Shown here piece by piece: positions 45,333 through 57,000 of a DNA stretch of 64,000 bases. A program made the position numbers and the translations under genes. Positions within the stretch are counted from its first letter, which is position 1, and every line of letters begins with the position of its first letter. The notes under the pieces were generated by a model. That model saw only the letters and a list, made by a program, of their open reading frames with translations. It ran no database searches and was not told the origin of the DNA. Location: NCBI RefSeq assembly GCF_002878395.1, contig NW_025841136.1, positions 261,571-325,570 of the forward strand. The letters are read 5' to 3'. Source of the stretch: Capsicum annuum. Lineage: Eukaryota; Streptophyta; Magnoliopsida; Solanales; Solanaceae.

Positions 45333-47636
45333 TAAAATACCCCAGGCCTTAACCCTTCAAAATTTCTTGAGCTTGAGCTTACTGTCCTTTTGACGACTCA
45401 CTATACGAGTCATACGGTATGGTGACGGGTCTAAGGACCCAAGTCATTGCCAAACCAATGTGTTATTGGCCAAGTTTTGTCTTGGTCATGAGAGACTCCT
45501 CACGAGTTGTATGATCATATAGTGAGTGGTTAAGGGTCTAGTCGTATGTTGTTCAGTGTCAAAGCCATTGGTGTTTTGTGTTGGTCAGTCGTATGATCAT
45601 ATAGTGAGTGGTTAAGGGTCCAGTCGTATGTTGTTCAGTGTCCACGCCGTTGGTGTTTTGTATTGGTCACGACTAGACCATATGAGTCGTATGGTCTAGT
45701 GATGAGTCGGACTAGAGAGTCAAATATTGTACAGTATATGGTGTCCAATTTTTTGTCTTGGTGACGACTCAATGGTAAGATTCATATGTTGTGTTGATGA
45801 CTCAATGGCTTGACTTGTAGCCACCTGTGCGTTTTCTACAACTTTAAGCTGGGGGTACTTTGGGCATTTCCCACCCCAAGCCCTTAGGACCCCATGACTT
45901 TTAACACCTTTTGGTTATTTATTACACACTTTCCAAGGTCAAACACTCTCTAAACTCTCTCTAAAATTTTTCATGAATGATTGGGCTTGAGTTTCTTCAA
46001 AGTGGTCATCTAAGGGCTTAAAGATGAAATTCTCTCCTTGAATCTTTGTAACTTAGACATGTGACTCTTCCCTTATTGTTAGTTCACTAAAATCATATGT
46101 TTTAAGCACCGTTGACAAGTCATTAATGGTGGTTTTAAAATCCAAGGTTTAGGGTTTGAATGCATAATGTTGAATGTTTCTTTCTCATGGTTTGAATTAT
46201 GATTATACATGTTTTGATAATAATTTTTTACAAGTGGGTGCATGGGAATTGTGGTTTTACAAATGGGTCTTGTTTAACCCTAAATTTGTTGGTTTCTAGC
46301 TTTGATAATAGTATACCCTCAACTTGTTTGAGAAAATATCAATGAGAATGATCTTGTGACATGTTGAATGGTGTTTTGAATTAAGCCATTGGTTAACAAA
46401 TGTTAATGATTGGTAAATAGTTTGTGAAGGCCTTGTTGATCAAAATCTGATTTGAAATTCTAAATGGGTACGAGTCCCTAAATATTGAATTAAATTGATG
46501 TCTTTTTTTAGACGATCGGTTCGAGTCACAAATTGATTACTAGTGGTTATGGCATGTTTCACGCTTGTAAGTGGGGTTGGTATGATGATATCAACAGGGT
46601 GTTTTTGGTAACTAATTTGATTAATGGTTGTGTATGCAAAATAAATGTTTTAACTATGGTTTAAAATGAGATGTGTAGCCGGTCCGTGAAAGTGGAGTTC
46701 AAAGGACTAACACTAGAAACCGCACTAGCCGATGCGGGAGTTTATGTCCCCCAAATAAATATGTGAATGTGATGTTTGAGTCCCCCATATTGTATACATT
46801 GGTACCTAAGTTCTTTTGATTATGTCGGGAGGTTTGAGTCCCTCATAATGGCATATATAGGTATGGATATTATCTAGCTTGTATGGCTACATGCACTGGG
46901 CCCTTCCAACTATGGGAGAGCTAGGCCCATATAGCTCGTGAGTGCCTTGTTATATAATGGTTATGCTATACAACCCAGGTTAAGGTTTTGGAAGTGCATG
47001 TGACGCCTTGGTCTCTACCCTAGCATGTCGTATTGTTTACATATATGTATTTCATGTGATATTAAGCTTTGGATGTTTCACTGGGTTTGACCTATTATCG
47101 TGGTATTATTTTTTTCCTCTATCCCTAAGTTACATGCTAGCACTCCAACTTCTAACCATCTCCAAACATTGTATTCACATGTGATGTCCAAAAATTCTAC
47201 TCTTTATGCATAATGATTAGGTGCTCGAGATAGTTCGTGAGTTGACATTAAAGTGGTGAGCTCGCATACTTTGGAAGGCTTCATTTCATGTTCCTTATTT
47301 CCTATGACTTAGACCTTGTTTAGACATTTTTTGTTACTATCGGGGGCATTTCCAAATATTTTGTCGATTTTGATTTGTACAGTCTTTGTTGGACTACTGT
47401 GATCTTGGATAGTTTGGTTGGTTGTTTGGTGATGGATGGTTTTCCGATTGTCGGTGGTTGGTATTGACTTATAATGAATTGTTATTAATTTTATTCTGTG
47501 CTATCTTGTTATATGTTCAAAATTCATCTGACATTTGTGGTTGTTGTGCTGGTTAGGCTAGATGAAGGGGGTTATCTTTGGTCCATGTGGAAGTAGAGAT
47601 ACCCTTCATGGCCAAGCCCAGGTTTGGGTCGTGACA
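45333..47636 (+). mobile_element. Element A 3' LTR (2304 bp)
   Basis: It starts TAAAATACCCCAGG (TG changed to TA) and ends GTCGTGACA. It contains an internal near-duplication at about 45480-45560 and 45588-45660 (ATCATATAGTGAGTGGTTAA repeated). It also has a 29-bp palindrome at 45672-45700 with one mismatch and an array of GACTCGTA/ACGAGTC-type words at about 45390-45800. An A/T- and CTCTCTAA-rich leader-like stretch follows at about 45930-45975. The open frame content is not coding. Confidence 0.88.
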
Positions 47637-49612
47637 AGGAACTTCTAGGACAAAATTATCATAAAAGTGTAGAAAGGGTTGGAATCTCTCTTGACCAAGG
47701 TGAATAGTAGTAGTAATATCGTGCTCTGAAATCTATCTTGTTCAAATGTCTAAAACATCATTTTTAGTCTCAAAATCCCATAAATCATTTATTAAGGTGA
47801 TATGATTCCCGTAATAAAAGAATTCATTTTCAATATGAAAAGTTGTATTAAATCTATTTTAAGGACTAATAGTAAAAAAAAATTTTTAGTCAAAATCGTA
47901 CCATTAAATGAGCATGAATGTGTAGAATATATGCATGACATCACCAATATCCAAACAATTCCATTATAAGTGTCTAAACATTAATAAAATAAACCATACC
48001 TTTTTCAAGGGTAAATCACTTGCCCGAGATCCAACTAATATCATGATCATGGCCTTAGGTGTAATAATATGTAATCTACATAATCATATCATAACCCGAG
48101 ACAACTATTATGATACATCGAGTTAAGTAGTAAAACTTATACTAAAGCATTATTAACTCTAACTATGTCTAACACTCTGCAACCTAGGGTAATGGGATTC
48201 TAAAAGCATAATAAGTACTTCATCTGAAGGGTCGATTAACCCTTGTTATCTCACGGTGTATGCTCATAATCACATCCTAACATCCCTATCTAATATGAAA
48301 TATATATAATTCACCATCTCATGAAAAAGAGTAGATAAAAGTCTACATTGATGCCGAACAACAAGTCCTCGAATCACTCACAAATTATCCACCTTTGCTC
48401 CACTATCTCAAAATACTTTCATGCAATTAAAATTGTAATATACCAATCATTAGGAGTAAAACAAGACCCATATTACTATATAAAATATCGGGTTGGATTT
48501 TGAGTTAAGAATGAGCCCACACGATACGTAAATAGAATCCAAAATTGAGTTTGTCACTAGGTCCCTCAAAGGACAACGAATGTGTGCTCAAAAGTTTAGC
48601 ACAAACGGAACTCAAATAGGGTCTCAAATCAGCCCTTAAAGTATAGCGATTTCAAGCTTTAAATCTAAGAATTCACCATGCATTAGGATGGAACTTGAAA
48701 GGATTATTAATGAAAAATGAACAAGGAGTGCTAGGCTAGCTTACTTTAGCTTTAATCAATGATTTCCCACTTTTCCCTCTCTTTAAGCTCTCAAAATAGT
48801 GTGAAAATGGTGGAAAATTGGGTGGAGAAAATGGGCATACAAAGGCTCTAGATGTTGCTAAAGTTGACACCTGTGCACTAAAGCACATAATGCAAAAGCG
48901 AAAACTGAATGTTTTAGCGGTCCAAAAAAATAGGAGGATGCCATTAAAGCGAACTAATAGCGTTTAAGCAGTTCCTGCTTTAGCAGATATTGACCGCTAA
49001 AGAGGACCCTAGCCAGTGCCATTAAAGCGACCCATAGGTGCTAAAGCACCACGTACTAAAGTAGCCCAATAGCTGCTTAAACGGTCCTATCAGGTGCTAT
49101 GTACCAGATTTTTACTAAGTCCAAAAGAGACTTTGATAGGGTGTTCAAGATTCGTTTGGGACCATGTGTGTGAAAACAAATTATGCTACTACACCAAATA
49201 TGATGTTTCAAACTTAATGGGAGCATTAAAACTTTAAATAAAAAATATTTCTACTAAATATGGGTCCATATCTATAGTTTTATTTTTCATATAATCTGCT
49301 CAATAGCCCAAAAATGAGTTGAAAAGACTCAAGACCTGAACCAAGGGTCCCTCAAGACAAAAATCAATGTTCCAAAGCTGATGGTGTTATCAAAATTCTA
49401 ATTCGAGGTTATCTACTAGGATTTTTGATTTGAGACCAAATCATAAATAATGGAAGCTCCAAAATATATAAATGAGTCTAAAATCCAAATGAACTATCTA
49501 ATAATCGAATTGACAGTTTCAAAAAGTCATAAATGATCTTTAGCTATTATGGGAAGGCTTGAAATGCCGAAAATGCATGCAAATTTAGGAAATGACTTGA
49601 AGGGTCATTATA
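47637..49612 (-). mobile_element. Element G 5' LTR, distal part
   Basis: It follows the A TSD copy AGGAA (47637-47641). On the minus strand the LTR starts near 49612 with TATAATGACCC (expected TG). It holds the word array of CGCTAAAG/CTTTAGCG type at about 48880-49090 and then a leader-like stretch similar to the one in H near 51000. No gene. Confidence 0.6.
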
Positions 49613-50270
49613 TGTTGTGTGTGAGTTAGTTTTTTCTTTATGATTCTTATTGCATATTGAATTCTAGAACTTGCCTAGTATGTTTTCAAATCAAAATAAA
49701 GAATATTTGGTATAGGAGATGATGTAGGCATTTCATTGATAACCATGTTTTATACCTTTCTTATCTATCCTTATTGTCTAATCTTAGTTAGCCCCGTTGA
49801 TCCTTTAGAATATTCTTCAGTAGCCTCATATGTATCTTATTTCATTTTTCTAACTGACTAAAATTTAATCTAAAGCTCCTAAAGCATTTTATTGAAAATT
49901 GATATGTTTAGGAGTGTAGAATTAAAGAAGAAAAAATTCAAAATGAATCCCTAAGAAAATGGTTATTGATGTTTTGAAAAGTCTATGTGTGGTAGTTAGG
50001 AATAATGTAATGGAAAGAAAAAATTGATCAAAAGGGAATCATGTGTCAATAGCAATTAATCCCTACATAATATGTGTGATGAGCTTAAAGAGATGGGGCA
50101 AACAAAAGAGAAGTAGGAAGACAAAATAGTAAAAAAATTTGTTGGTTAGAGAAGAGTTTTATGTTATGTGAGATGTATTAAAGTGCTTTGGGAAAATAGT
50201 CACTATTACTAGACAAAATAGATGTAAAAACTTTATTTTTTATGAAATTTTTATTTTTATGTAATTTGAC
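49613..50270. other. Unassigned sequence between two divergent LTRs
   Basis: About 650 bp of A/T-rich sequence with no coding motif. A phrase near 49790 (GTTAGCCCCGTTGATCCTTT) is typical of gypsy 3' non-coding DNA as I recall it, so this may be a fragment of another element. Confidence 0.4.
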
Positions 50271-53061
50271 TATTTTATCCCCTTGGTTTCTTCATGATGT
50301 GTCTAGGCATGGGAAGATTGGCATGATTCGCAATAATTTTCTGGTGTGATCTGTGCGCTTTTGTGATTTTTGGTGGTTAAAAAGGTTTATTAGTTTACTT
50401 CCGTCAACATTTATTGTTCTGTGAGTAGGATGGTAGAACAGACTGCGCCAGTAAATTTGAAATATTGATTTTCGGTTGGTAACATGCTTGGTGTGATTTT
50501 ATGACTTTGGTATCTCATTTTTACCCTCGATTTGGAACGTTGTGAAAAAAGGTCTCGGGGGTCAATTTTATGAAAATGACATTTTTTTGAAAATCTCATA
50601 TCACCATTGAGTTCATAGCATCAAATTTCATAGGGTAGCATAGTTTGTTTTTATTCACGGGATACTAAATGATTCTCAAGGGGTCTGCATGGACTTAGAA
50701 TTCTCCAAGATTCCAGTTGGGGCACCACTTAGCTAGTGCATCTGCATAAGGGGTCAGCCATTTTTTTTACATGTCCTGGCTTGAAAGTCGAGTGTCACTT
50801 AAGAGGGACCCTCTCCACTAAAGCAAATGTCTCTTAAGTGGCACTTGGTACGCTTAAGCGACATATGTAGATTTGGGAGGGTACCACTTTAGCGGTGCTT
50901 GGCCACTTAAGTGTTGACCGTTTGAGTAGTCCAGTGTTCTCTTAAGCAACGTCTAGGTGATCTAAATGCCCTTTTCTCAAATTTACCCCAATTTTTTAGA
51001 TTGGGAGCTTTTGGTTTTAGAGTTTTTGGGCAATTTTTCCATTTTCAAGCTTGGTTAAGCTCCAAATTCCTATTTTAGTTATTTCTCTTCAATTCTTGTC
51101 ATTTAAAGCTTATTAAAACTTGATTACTAAAGAGTAAGTTTTGAATTTTTTTTTGAAAGACCCAAATTAGTATTTCTTCAATTTGAAACCCAATTTTAAC
51201 CTTATTTTAACCCAATTTCCTCAATGGCTTCCTTTAATCATTGTGATATATTGATGAACTAGAATTTTAGTTTTACCCTTCGTTTTAGAAAGCCCACTTT
51301 GTGGGTCTATTTTGACCCTGACTCAAAAATAGAAAAAGGGGTATTATTGGCTTCCTTTTAATGCGTAGATTCTATATTTGTATGATTTAGTTGATTTTAG
51401 GGCTGTTCATGAGGGGAAGGCTTTATGATTAGAGATTTTTGGATTGGGATTCGATCATTCAAGATAGGTTATTGCTTAACTTTCTTAGACTAGGATGCGT
51501 AGTCAACATTGATGTTAAACCATGCTATGGGTATGGGATTGTATCATAAAAAATGTAATATTATCATTTTGTGCCAGTGGAGGGGCCAATGCTAGTTTTT
51601 TCCTAGTTTGAGGCATTATTTGATATGTGTAACCATGTGGGGTCTTATATGATATTATTGGCCTTGTGTATGTATATTTGGTTGTATGTTCCAGGAGGAA
51701 ATGCCTAAATTAGTATTTATATGGTATCAAGGATGTCCTAATTTCACATTTCTCTTTATGGTTTATGGATTATATTGGATCATGGATGGTTGGCTGATTG
51801 AGTGGACTTTGGCTCACATATTTGAGTATTAGTTGGACTTAAAATTCTCATTCTAGTTTGGTTTTGATACTTACATCCTCACATCATATACATTTATGAA
51901 GCATTGGTACCATTATGGAAATACTTTTTTTTTTGAGAAATATGTCATCTGTAAAAACCCTAAGTTGAAAATTATGTGCCAGAGAGGAGTTATGGATATT
52001 AGATTGGTATTTGTATTTTTTATTATATTATATATGAGTTTGAACCCCCTAGATCCTACTTGGGAAGCAATGCTTGGTCGGTCTATACAGAGGTTGTACG
52101 ATAACCTCAGACTTAAAACATCTTTATCATCATTATTTGTATTGTATTTCATACTTTATAAACCTTCTATGTTGTACTTTCATGTTTGATTTATTATATA
52201 ATTTCCGGTGCTTCTTTTTCAAAGAGAAGTTATGGAAATTGGATTGTTATTGATTATTGGATTGTATGTGCAATGATGAACCCCCCATAGGTCCTACCTC
52301 AGAAGCACAACTCGGTAGGTGTATGCGGTGTGCGACAACCTCATGCATTGCATAATCATCATCATTCTTATTCTCATTTCTTGATATACACTTTGAACTT
52401 TTAGTGTTGTCCTTTAGTATTTAATTTGATGTCTATTTGTCGTTTGCTACTTTATTATCCTTGTACTTTGTATGTGTATTTTTATTATAACTGTTAGTGA
52501 AGGCGGTGTAGGCTACTATTTGAGATATTTTATGATTGCAGGTGATGTGCCCATAGTTTGTGTTTATATACTTTATTTTTTATTTTGGTCACTCGGCCTA
52601 TGATACCTACTGAGAGTATAAGTAGATCTTACTCATCCTTATTGTGCCCTTTTGATGCACATCCAGGTACAAGTGTATCGTATGATAGCTGATTTCAGGT
52701 GGTGGTTGGAGTATTTTCATGGTAGTAGTAACTCCATGTCTCTAGAATCGATCTTCTACCCCTTCTTAGTTTATGTCTTGTTTCATATTCTAAGACAAGT
52801 TATGCTCCTTTTCAAACTTTAAGTTGTGTATTTTGACTTCGAGATGTACTTTGCTGGTTCTTACACGGTGATACCAAATTATGGTATTATTGCTATGTAT
52901 TTTTTTCTATTATTAGACATTGGTGGTTGGACTTCATTCTAGAAATCTTACGTTGGATTTTGGTGTTGTTTTTCTTATTCCATATCAGTTTTGGTGATTG
53001 GCTTACTTGTCAAGTCTTGGCGCGACAAGCGCTATCATGACCCTTAGATCTTGGGTTATAA
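50271..53061 (+). mobile_element. Element H 5' LTR
   Basis: The right end (GGGTTATAA at 53053-53061) is set by the PBS. The left end is uncertain. It carries the CTTAAG/CGCTTAAG word array at about 50790-50960 followed by a leader-like A/T stretch, the same layout as the G LTR in the other orientation. Landmarks near 52590-52620 (CACTCGGCC, CCTACTGAGAG) match the J and G LTRs. Confidence 0.65.
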
Positions 53062-53066
53062 AAATT

Positions 53067-53078
53067 TGGTATTAGAGA
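53067..53078 (+). other. Element H primer-binding site (tRNA-iMet type)
   Basis: TGGTATTAGAGA, one C-to-T and one terminal change from TGGTATCAGAGC. Confidence 0.75.
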
Positions 53079-53277
53079 AGCAAAGCTTATTGGTCTCATT
53101 AGTGTAAGAATAGGATGTCTAGTAGAGTCTGCAGGTCGGTATGTAGGTATATGTATCTATCTGGAAGAGGATATAAGATATCTTTTCGAAAATTCTCTTA
53201 TTTTGTCCTTAGCCATGTGAGTTTTTCCATACCCTATGTTCAAAATTAGGTTTCACTCTCATCCATCCAGGTTCACT

Positions 53278-54300
53278 ATGCCTCCTATTATTATGAGTAT
53301 AGTTATGTCTTCTACGGATCAGAAGTGTTTTGAGAGATTCTTTCATTTGCATCTATCCAGGTTTAAGGGTGCTGTAGGTAAGGATGCCGATGCATTCTTG
53401 ATTGATTATAGGGAGAAGTTGAATAATCTTGGATCGCTCGAGTCACATGGGTTTTCTTACACTAATTATTAGTTGAGAGATGCATCTAGGGATTGGTGAA
53501 GGTTATGTGTTAGTTATAGATTTCTTGGTTCGCTCGAGATGACATAAGATCAGCTTGTTGATGCCTTTTTAGATAGGTTTGTGCCTTTTAGTCTGAGGGA
53601 TCAGATGAGATATGAGTTTGATCACTTAGTGATGGATACATAACTTTTGAAGTATATAAGGCATGCTTCTATGCTTTGTCTAGATATTCTTATGCTAGTA
53701 TTACCACCGGATGTGTGAAAATTTTAAAGTTCATGAAGAGGTTAGATGTTTCACTTTAGCTAGCCACTTCCCAGATGGTAGTGTCAGGGGCGTCATTTCA
53801 GAGTATAGTGGATCAAGCTAAGATGACCGAGTCTATCATTTGAGCATGTCAAGGAGGTGCCAACAGGGTGCATTATTAGGGAAAGTTCAGAGGTTAAACT
53901 CCTCAAGGAAGAGATTCTCTAGGTTTCTATAGGTATCATGGAAGACCAGTGCATGTAGCTTTATAGGGTTTAGGTAGTAGGACTTCTGGTTTAGTAGCTT
54001 CAGGTGGTCATTCTAGCTTAACCATACCTTCTCCTATTGAGTCGGATTGCAAAGGTTGCTTTGTGTATGATGAGGTTGGCTATTTGGTAGAGGATTATTC
54101 TCACCGTGTTTCTAGGCCTACTACTATATCAATGGTAAGAAGTAGAGGTTCTACTAGAGGCTCACGAGGAAAAGGTAGTGGTGATGATTGCGGGGCTATT
54201 CAGTTGTGTGATAGTCATAGATAGTGCTAGATGATACCTGCAACACCACAATAGAGGATTCCAATGCTATCATTGTAAGTATTGTCACCATTTGCTTTAA
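53278..54300 (+). pseudogene. Element H gag
   Basis: The ATG at 53278 opens MPPIIMSIVMSS. The capsid words SRFKGAVGKDADAFLIDY (about 53354-53410) and FLDRFVPFSLRDQMRYEF (about 53560-53617, with TTTTTAGATAGG) are Tekay-type. The knuckle at about 54050-54105 reads CFVYDEVGYLVEDY. Compared with the family pattern C-x2-C-x4-H-x4-C, one His and two Cys are Tyr, each by a single transition. Stops are frequent. Confidence 0.75.
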
Positions 54301-54518
54301 ATTTGCATCTATATTAAATAATCTAGGGTAGACTTTCTCTTATATGTCTGTAAATTTTTCTTTGGGTTTTGATTTTTCTAATGAGCCTATTGATGTGTCT
54401 ATCTGTGTATCTACCCCCATAGGAAACTCTTTAGGGGTGGATCGGGTGGACTGATCTTGTGTTGTGACCTTTACTGCACATGAGAATTGGGTATATCTTA
54501 GTATCCTAGATATGGTAG
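54301..54518 (+). pseudogene. Element H protease, first half (split by solo LTR I)
   Basis: The frame reads PIDVSICVSTPIGNSLGVDRV and CVVTFTAHEN (about 54380-54490), the middle of a Tekay protease. It is interrupted at 54518 by solo LTR I. The second half continues at 56803. Confidence 0.75.
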
Positions 54519-56802
54519 TGATGCAGCCCAAACTGAGGCCTTGTCGTAATGGGCATCCCAAGTCCAACCAAGAGTGGGGATTGCCCCATTTACCCAACCC
54601 AACCACCTTACACAACCTTGGATTAGCTGAATTTTGAGCATATAACAAGATTTCACAAGGCTCTTATAAAAACTCTGGGATAGGGTCACAACCATGACCG
54701 ACCCAACCAAGTCTAACCATACCAAACCAACCATCCATACCATACTAAACCATTTAGAAAGAATCAAAACGTAATATGATAATCAAACCCAAAATGTAAT
54801 ATGATGGGAACAACCAACAATATCGTCCAAAGATGTCAGCCCTAACACCAATGCCAATGCTAAGCTAGACACCAATACTGATCCCGCCGATAAAACCCCC
54901 AGAAGTACCACAAAGCCTCTATCCAAAAGAATAGAAATACCCGATTGGGACATGACCCCAACCATGGCGAAAACCACTATTTGGAAAGAAAGTAAAATGT
55001 CTAAGAATGTCCAACATAAAATGATGCCTTCCAAAAGTATGGAAGCTCACCACTTCAGTCCAATAAGTTGTCCCCAAATTAAGTACTATAAAAGAGAAGT
55101 CGAACGGCCGGTTCCTGCATAGCATGGGTATATAGCCGCCAGTAAATAGGTTAGTGGGTAACACTAGTATGAAACTCGAGATAAGGATAAAGTAATGCTA
55201 GTTATCAAAACTAAGTGAAAACCATCCAATGCCAAAAACCATACATATATGTAAGTGTTGGGAAAAGGTACCGGGTTTAGCATGCCATTAAAACCTTTAC
55301 ATGGGTTGTGTAGCTTAGCCGTCATACCACTCACGGGCCATGTGGGTTCAGCTCCCCCTGATAAAAGGGTCCCAGTGCATGTAGCTGCACGACCAAGCAT
55401 AATCCCTAGGATGACTAGTGTATCCCTCCAATATAAACATGACACTTACATGTGTCCATCGAAGACCCCTCATATTAGCAAATATGAGTTTCCGAGTTTG
55501 ATCCCCCCGGGACCGCCACCTTCCACGGCTTAGTTTACACTTACCACCATTAATGCCTAATTAAAACCATTAAAAAACAATCCAATTATCTAATTATTAA
55601 GCAAAACTATTCAATAAACCAATGGTATCGTCATACCACCACACTTGCAAGCGTTATCCATAGCAATACCATTTAGATTAAGGGGACATTAAATTGCCGT
55701 ATTATTAGCCATATTAAACCTCTTGGGAGACTACCATGTTCTCCACAAGCATAACTAATTAGCCATTAACATTTGTAAATCATTGAAAAACATTTAATGT
55801 TTCATATATAAGATGAAAACAAGCAAGAGTTCCATTAAAATACGGCAATGCAATGAACATATCTTTATAAGCATTTTATCAAACACCTTGGGGTCATAAT
55901 ATAACCAAAACCAAATTCTATTACTATTAAACCATTACCATGCAATTTAATTGTCCAAAAACAATCGTTAATGCATAAAAAAATAATTAAAACTATAGGA
56001 AATCATAACCAAGCATTTAACATTAAAACCCCCTAATTAATAGTAGAAAACCATCATCATTCAAGAGTAAAACAATGAAATCAACCATGTAACTATGCCT
56101 TTAAATGAAATTACAATTTGGGAAGATAATCATGCGTTAAACCAAGAATATTGATGGAAAGAATTCACAAAGACAAGCCCCTAAGTAATCCCTTAGTTGA
56201 AACCCTAGACCTTTTCCCCAAAATCTCTTGAGAGAATTATGATATGTTTAGGAAGAGTTTCTAAGTGTTTAAGATTAAAATAATATGATAAGTAACCTCC
56301 TAATGTATTGGAAGTCGTAGGTCCTTATTATAGTAAGTTGGAAAATATCCATAATACCCCCACTAAAATTTAATAAAAACCTGACACAAGGTTATGACTT
56401 ACCTCTTTATAAGTCGTAACCTCCCTTACAGTTGATACCCATCCGATCATAACCAAGCCTCAACCATGGATTAGACACTGTCTATCATACGACTCATGCA
56501 CCTACGTATTAACCTTAGCATACGATCCATACCCATGACCCGTATATATGGCAGAATGCAATACTAGGAGGATGAAACACTGTCCACCTTACGAGTCACC
56601 TATACGACTTGTAACCAACATACGACACTCACCACTAAGTTGTATCCATTCCTATAAAAAAACCATGCTACCTACTAATACTGGTCAACTTACGATAGGA
56701 CTTTACTCGTATCCTAGCATACGGATAATACCATGAGTCATATTGGGTCTAAAGAATGGGATTCTAGGCAATTTTCTAAGGGTCTAAACCCGGGATGCTT
56801 CA
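54519..56802 (-). mobile_element. Element I: solo LTR of the element A family, inside H protease
   Basis: On the minus strand it starts TGAAGCATCCCGGG, then a GACCCTTAGAAAATT-like stretch, matching the start of the A LTR. It ends near 54519 in GGGCTGCATCA, corresponding to the A LTR end. The length of 2284 bp is close to A's 2304. The flanks GGTAG (54514-54518) and AGTAG (56803-56807) are a TSD with one G-to-A change. It carries the ACGAGTC/GACTCGTA-type array at about 56405-56735. Short ORFs in it are not genes. Confidence 0.85.
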
Positions 56803-57000
56803 AGTAGATTTTGATGTCATGTTGGGTATGGATTTTGTTAGCTCCTTATTACATTCTCCTAATATATTAAGCTAAGATCGTGACCTTAGCTTCAGCGGGT
56901 ATGCCATGGGTAGCTTGGAAGAGTGTGCTTGTCAAGTCCTAAGAGATTTATAACTCACCTTCAAGCTTATCACTTGGTTGAGAGGGAATATTTTATCTTA
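56803..57000 (+). pseudogene. Element H protease, second half and linker
   Basis: The frame resumes with VDFDVMLGMDFVS at about 56808-56846, the C-terminal hallmark of Tekay protease (VILGMDWL). It is in register with the first half across the LTR insertion. Confidence 0.75.

Larger units (their letters stand above)
6422..47636 (+). mobile_element. Element A: Tekay/Del-type gypsy retrotransposon, carrying all nested insertions
   Basis: Once the nested DNA is removed, this is one plus-strand element. It consists of a 5' LTR (6422-6663 plus about 38503-40248), PBS, gag, protease, RT, RNase H, integrase, chromodomain-like tail, PPT and 3' LTR (45333-47636). The flanks are GGGAA at 6417-6421 and AGGAA at 47637-47641, a target duplication with one G-to-A change. 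The start of the LTR is recognisable at both ends by the shared CCCAGGC and TTGAGCTTGAG-like words. The 5' LTR is split because element D landed in it. All reading frames are broken. Confidence 0.8.

Noticed and set aside
54340..55533. Several open frames of 80-100 codons on both strands
   Set aside because: They lie almost entirely in solo LTR I, overlap each other on both strands and have no domain signature.
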